Assembly: GCA_023974075.1 (NCBI GenBank)
Contig: CM043787.1
Span: 34,009,718-34,073,717, forward strand
DNA from: Chaenocephalus aceratus
Taxonomy: Eukaryota; Chordata; Actinopteri; Perciformes; Channichthyidae
Direction: 5' to 3'
DNA length: 64,000 nt
Part shown: positions 43,133-64,000 of the stretch, one piece after another
Numbering within the stretch: position 1 is the first letter of the stretch
How the letters are laid out: every line of letters begins with the position of its first letter
The notes under the pieces: model-generated
Told to the model about the DNA's origin: nothing
The model's input: the letters and a program-made list of their open reading frames with translations, nothing else
Databases searched by the model: none
Position numbers and translations under genes: made by a program

Positions 43133-44399
43133 GTAGGAAGTGACTTTGTCGCTCTTAACTTGGTCTTCAGCAGTTTAATCGATTTGAGAAAGGATTATAT
43201 TGCGTTTGGCTGTTTATTTTTCTATCAGCTCTATATTTCCTTATCGGAAGTGTGTAATATAATGACACGCGCTGTTATCAAAGTAGCGCGTTCGTTTTTA
43301 GTTCGATGCTTTGCTAATTGTGAGGGGAAACCACGCTAGATATTAATTTAGCTCTGAGCGTTAACTGGGTATTTTAAAGATTGCACATTTGCAGCAGAGT
43401 TGATTCAATGTGATGAATTATTAGGAAAGCATTTGGTTGCGTTTCGTGTATCGCTTTCATTATCAAGTTGTTGGATAGAATCGGTAGCGGACGTGTTGCT
43501 TAAGGAAGAGATTTCCTTTACATTACAACTTTTGTTTCGGATGGATGCTGATTGTTTTCCGAGCTTTTTTTAGTTAAGTTTGACGTTGATGCTTTTGGGT
43601 AACATCTGATCAGAGCTGGCAAAGGAAAAAACCGGGCGCTGTCTCTGGTGCTGGAAAACACTTCGTTTGTCTCCTAAGAATGGGACAATTACAGTGAAGC
43701 ATGCTGGTGGAACATTTCAACCCCCGCCCTTATTACTTTCCATTCCTTTAAAACAGTTAGATATGGTCAGACAACATTTGCTCTAGGACACTTCAGCAGG
43801 GCAGATGCTTGCCACGTGAAACAAAATAAGGTCCTTTTTCTCAGGTGTACACCATCCTCTGACCAATAAAGCCACTCCATGTGTATGGATTATTTATTCT
43901 ATCCACCACTTTCACTTGTTTGCCCATTGTTAAAGGAGGGGGGAACAATGTTTGCATTGAGAACAGGTGATAAGAAATAGTGGCATGCAGAAAATGATTA
44001 TATTTTAGAGGATAGCCTAGAGAGACATCCTCCTTCTTTTTCATACTTAAAAAAGAAAGAAAGCAACAGTTTTGACCGTGTTAATTGAATCTTTTCAGGG
44101 ATCTGATCGAGGCTCCTGAAAGCACTACCCCGGCACCTTCATGTCCCGTCTCTCATCATTACCGAGGTGAGATGATACTCCTCTGACAGGCAGTGATAAC
44201 ACATTGGGTTTGCTGTGGTCCCCTGGAACTCAATAGGAATCTCTTTCTTTTTTGCATGACATCTGTACCAAGTGAAAAGAGCCAGTCTCCTGTGAGCACA
44301 CGTCTTTACTGAGATCCCTCGACACACCACTACATCTTCCCATCCCTCGGCACTACCACATCGTACCGCTTCACTGGTTGGCAGTCCCTCTCACCCTGA

Positions 44400-60893
<16,494 letters not shown>

Positions 60894-61293
60894 GTGAGCA
60901 GAGCACATGGAGAAACCAACACGGTTCATAATTCATTAGATACGGTTTATAGCACTACACACGGGTAGCAGAGGTAATAATGTGATAATCATGACGGGAT
61001 GCATCACTGGCATAGAAGTTATACACATATTCATATTATATTTAAATCATTTTATAATTTAATTGTACAAGGAGAGAAAAAAGTGACATATCACACTTGA
61101 TATGACACATCTTTGTAGTCATATAATGCTTTAACGGGTACACTTTCTGGTGTTTGGCCACATAGTGTCAAATGAACATTATGTGATATCGCATTTTAAA
61201 CGTTTTGTTATTACCTGATAACATGTTTTACTTTGAATCTGGATATCACTGACCCTCACTGCGTCTGACTCTCAAACTGTCAAACTTTGCTGA

Positions 61294-61850
61294 AGGCAAG
61301 GCAAGTTTATTTATAGAGCACCTTTCAACACAAGGCAATTCAAAGTGCTTTACAAAAAACGAAAGACATTAAAAAAATGGCATTTAAAATCAGTCATTAA
61401 AAAGAAAAGATAATAAAATAAACATAAAAAGAAAAAATACATGGATAAAAGTTACAGTGCAGTCTAAGATATGAATAGTTCAATTAAAAGCAGCGACAAA
61501 AAGAAAAGTCTTCAGCCTGGATTTAAAAGTAGTCAGAGTTGCAGCGGACCTGCAGGTTTCTGGGAGTTTGTTCCAGATATTTGGAGCATAATAACTGAAC
61601 GCTGCTTCTCCATGTTTAGTTCTGACTCTGGGGACAGAAAGCTGACCAGTCCCTGAAGACCTGAGAGATCTGGATGGTTCATAATTTAGCAGGAGGTCAG
61701 AAATGTATTTTGGGCCTAAACCATTCAGTGCTTTATAAACCAGCAGCAGTATTTTGAAATCTATTCTTTGACACACAGGAAGCCAGTGTAAAGACTTCAG
61801 AACAGGAGTGATGTGATCCACTTTCTTAGTGTTCGTGAGGACTCGAGCAG
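61294..61850 (-). mobile_element. L2 LINE 3' fragment
   Basis: Minus-strand copy of the last 560 bases of the L2 LINE at 45925-53979, nearly identical to it. Encodes HITPVLKSLHWLPVCQRIDF and YAPNIWNKLPETCRS. A 7-base GAAGGCA stands at both edges as a likely target duplication. It lacks the one-base A insertion that breaks the frame of the longer copy near 53520. Confidence 0.93.
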
Positions 61851-63159
61851 AAGGCATATTTCAATCACAAAGACAGCAGGAGCAGGCATCCAATTACGAC
61901 TGTGATCATCTGAAGTCTGCATGTTCTTAGAAATGAGCCTTAGGATGTCAATCTCATAGGCTGCCCTTGATACACAGAGGTATTGGCAGAAAAAACCGAA
62001 ATGTTCTATAGCCCGTTCACTTATTTTTGAAATTGCAGTTTGCCGTTTCCCGCTAGTCTGACAGTTAAATTGAACTTGAATGTTACACAAGGAACATGAT
62101 CAAAAAAAGGTACTAGCTATACTGTAGCGTGCATCTTCCCCACAGTCTCTTTATATCTTCCCCTGCATGTCATATTTGCTTTATATATCCAGCTACTGGA
62201 TACTGCTGGGAGTATTGAGCCTCTGCCTGTGAATCCACCCGCCTGCTTTGTTTAAACTGATGTGAATACAGCTGTGGGCGCAACACTGGGGAGCAGTGGT
62301 GTGTAATCGAGGACCAGAGACACTAGAGTGCACTGAAAAAACACTTTTCAGCAGCTTATTTGGAACAGATTTTGGTTGTTGATGCCAAATAACCAACAAC
62401 CATAATGCACATAATGATAGACACTGACTCCGTTTACCTGCATGGAACATTTCCTCCTGGTTTGGAAAACAGCCAATCTGCTACAATCTCCTTTTAGCTT
62501 AGTTTTGGTCGCCACCACCACCAACGCTGAGCTCTTAGGGTGCTAAATGCTCATTTGGTTATTTTGACATTTGGTAAATGAGAACAGTAAAGTTGGGTTG
62601 TTAACCAAATTCACCAGCTGCAAGATGTTAAAACATATTATTGATTTATTGTATATACAAACATACTAAAAAGTGAATTTGAAACAAATATGTTGTAAAT
62701 AATAAAAGGTAGATGTCAACAGGTACCACAAGTAACTGTTATGTTCTTGTTATACAAATCAAAAATTATGATATGGTTTCCTCCATAAATAGAGTTCACC
62801 AGCTATCAGGTTGGTTCCCTACCAATACAATTTATCTGCCACTTATCTGCCAGGTTGATGTTGGGCCTAACGATTTATTTAGCAGATGTTGAGTGAAGGA
62901 GCGGAGTGTTTCTGATTAGCTGCTCGTCAGGTGTATCACCTCCACCGGCTGTATATATTGAGGGATCACACGTTGATGCACAGGAGCATTAATTATGAGA
63001 TATCGCTCACATCCCGGCCCAGGGTGGGATTTTGACATCTGCTTTTGTACCGCGGATTTCACTGGCTAGCGGTTGCCATGACAACAAAGAGAGGATACTA
63101 CAGCTCTTTTTGCTCGGGTCCCTCAGGAGATGTATCTGGCTAATGTGGCGGGAAATGCA

Positions 63160-63165
<6 letters not shown>

Positions 63166-63190
<25 letters not shown>

Positions 63191-63192
63191 GA

Positions 63193-63237
<45 letters not shown>

Positions 63238-63266
63238 CCACACACACACACACACACACACACACA
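63166..63266. repeat. (CA)n(CGCA)n(CA)n compound microsatellite
   Basis: CA repeats flank a central block of about ten ACGC units. The ORF over it is an artefact. Confidence 0.96.
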
Positions 63267-64000
63267 AGCTTCCCTGAAGAATCAATTGTCCTAAATAATC
63301 AGCAATGCTCTGCTCTCAGACGCGTGTGCTTTAGACTGAGAATAATTTAAGGCTACAGTAAATAACCGTGCAGGAACTCTTACGCATGTTTTCAAATAAG
63401 CTGGTTATTCACTGACGATGTAAATAGAGACAGCCACCATAGATAACTCAAATGTGTGATGCTGGGCTACTGCAGATTATGAACATGGGAAGTAATGGAG
63501 TGCAAATAGAAACCAATAGAAATATTCCGAACTGCAATGGAGGCTACATTGAGTGCATAATTATGGCATGAGATGTAAGCTTGCCAAATATTCTCAAACT
63601 CTCGTCTGACCAAAAAGCAATCTTTTTTTCCTCTATCCTGATTATTTCATCACCGTAGCGACCACTCTGTGCTCTGTGCCTGCTACTCCCTGACCTTTAA
63701 TCACAGAGATAATTAACTCTGCCTCTACAATCAGCAATGATAAACCACCATCAACAGCCATTTGTATAAATTACAGCTTCCTTTCAAACAAATCATCTAA
63801 AGACACTTATTACAATTGAATATTTAGTAATGAGCTTTTTTTGTAATTTTGCTTGTGTTAAGTTCATCACAGCCCCGTGGTAAATGTTATCTGACTGATT
63901 AGCTTCAATGCTATAAAGCAAATTAAGTCAAACCAACAGTGTTGAATTTAATGTATGTGTTTTCATTAGGCTTAGGGCTTGAGCTCTCATTAAGAGTCAG

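Larger units (their letters stand above)
60894..64000 (+). other. cpne7: CPNE7 intron, runs off the window
   Basis: After the fourth coding exon no further copine exon was found up to the end. Contains an L2 fragment (61294-61850) and a CA/CGCA microsatellite (63166-63266). Confidence 0.55.

Overview
This is a window of vertebrate nuclear DNA, almost certainly from a ray-finned (percomorph-like) teleost. It has intron-split genes with GT-AG splice sites, dense microsatellites, and typical fish mobile DNA (L2-type LINEs, hAT elements, TA- and TTAA-flanked MITEs, a tRNA-derived SINE). All five recognised genes lie on the + strand. Their human orthologues, as far as I recall, are all on chromosome 16q. 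Gene names rest on reading the translations by eye; no database search was run.

Layout. 1-7.8 kb: the last three coding exons of NFAT5 (osmotic-stress transcription factor, glutamine-rich C-terminus) and a probable 4.5 kb 3' UTR. 8.1-11.0 kb: an inverted partial copy of KARS1 intron 1 plus exon 2, then two TTAA-type elements placed end to end. 11.8-25.5 kb: KARS1 (lysyl-tRNA synthetase), 14 exons, intact frame of 579 codons; intron 5 carries a 6.7 kb composite repeat. 26.9-29.9 kb: a five-exon GCSH locus (glycine cleavage H protein) broken by four small frameshifts. 30-34.5 kb: no gene, old repeats. 34.6-38.8 kb: RPL13 (ribosomal protein eL13), 211 codons, with three intronic copies of a box C/D snoRNA whose guide matches 18S rRNA (SNORD68 type). 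43.0-60.9 kb: 5' UTR and first four coding exons of CPNE7 (copine, C2A domain); the gene runs off the right edge. Its first coding intron holds an L2 LINE that contains a second LINE, which contains a hAT element, which contains several MITEs.

The genes are not functionally linked as an operon; RPL13, KARS1 and NFAT5 are separate housekeeping or stress genes. The RPL13-CPNE7 adjacency is the human arrangement and supports the copine assignment. I did not find an unknown multi-gene system. The observations most worth a second look are the three SNORD68 copies in RPL13, the KARS1 inverted duplication (part of which also resembles the NFAT5 3' UTR), the frameshifted GCSH, and the five-level transposon nest in CPNE7.
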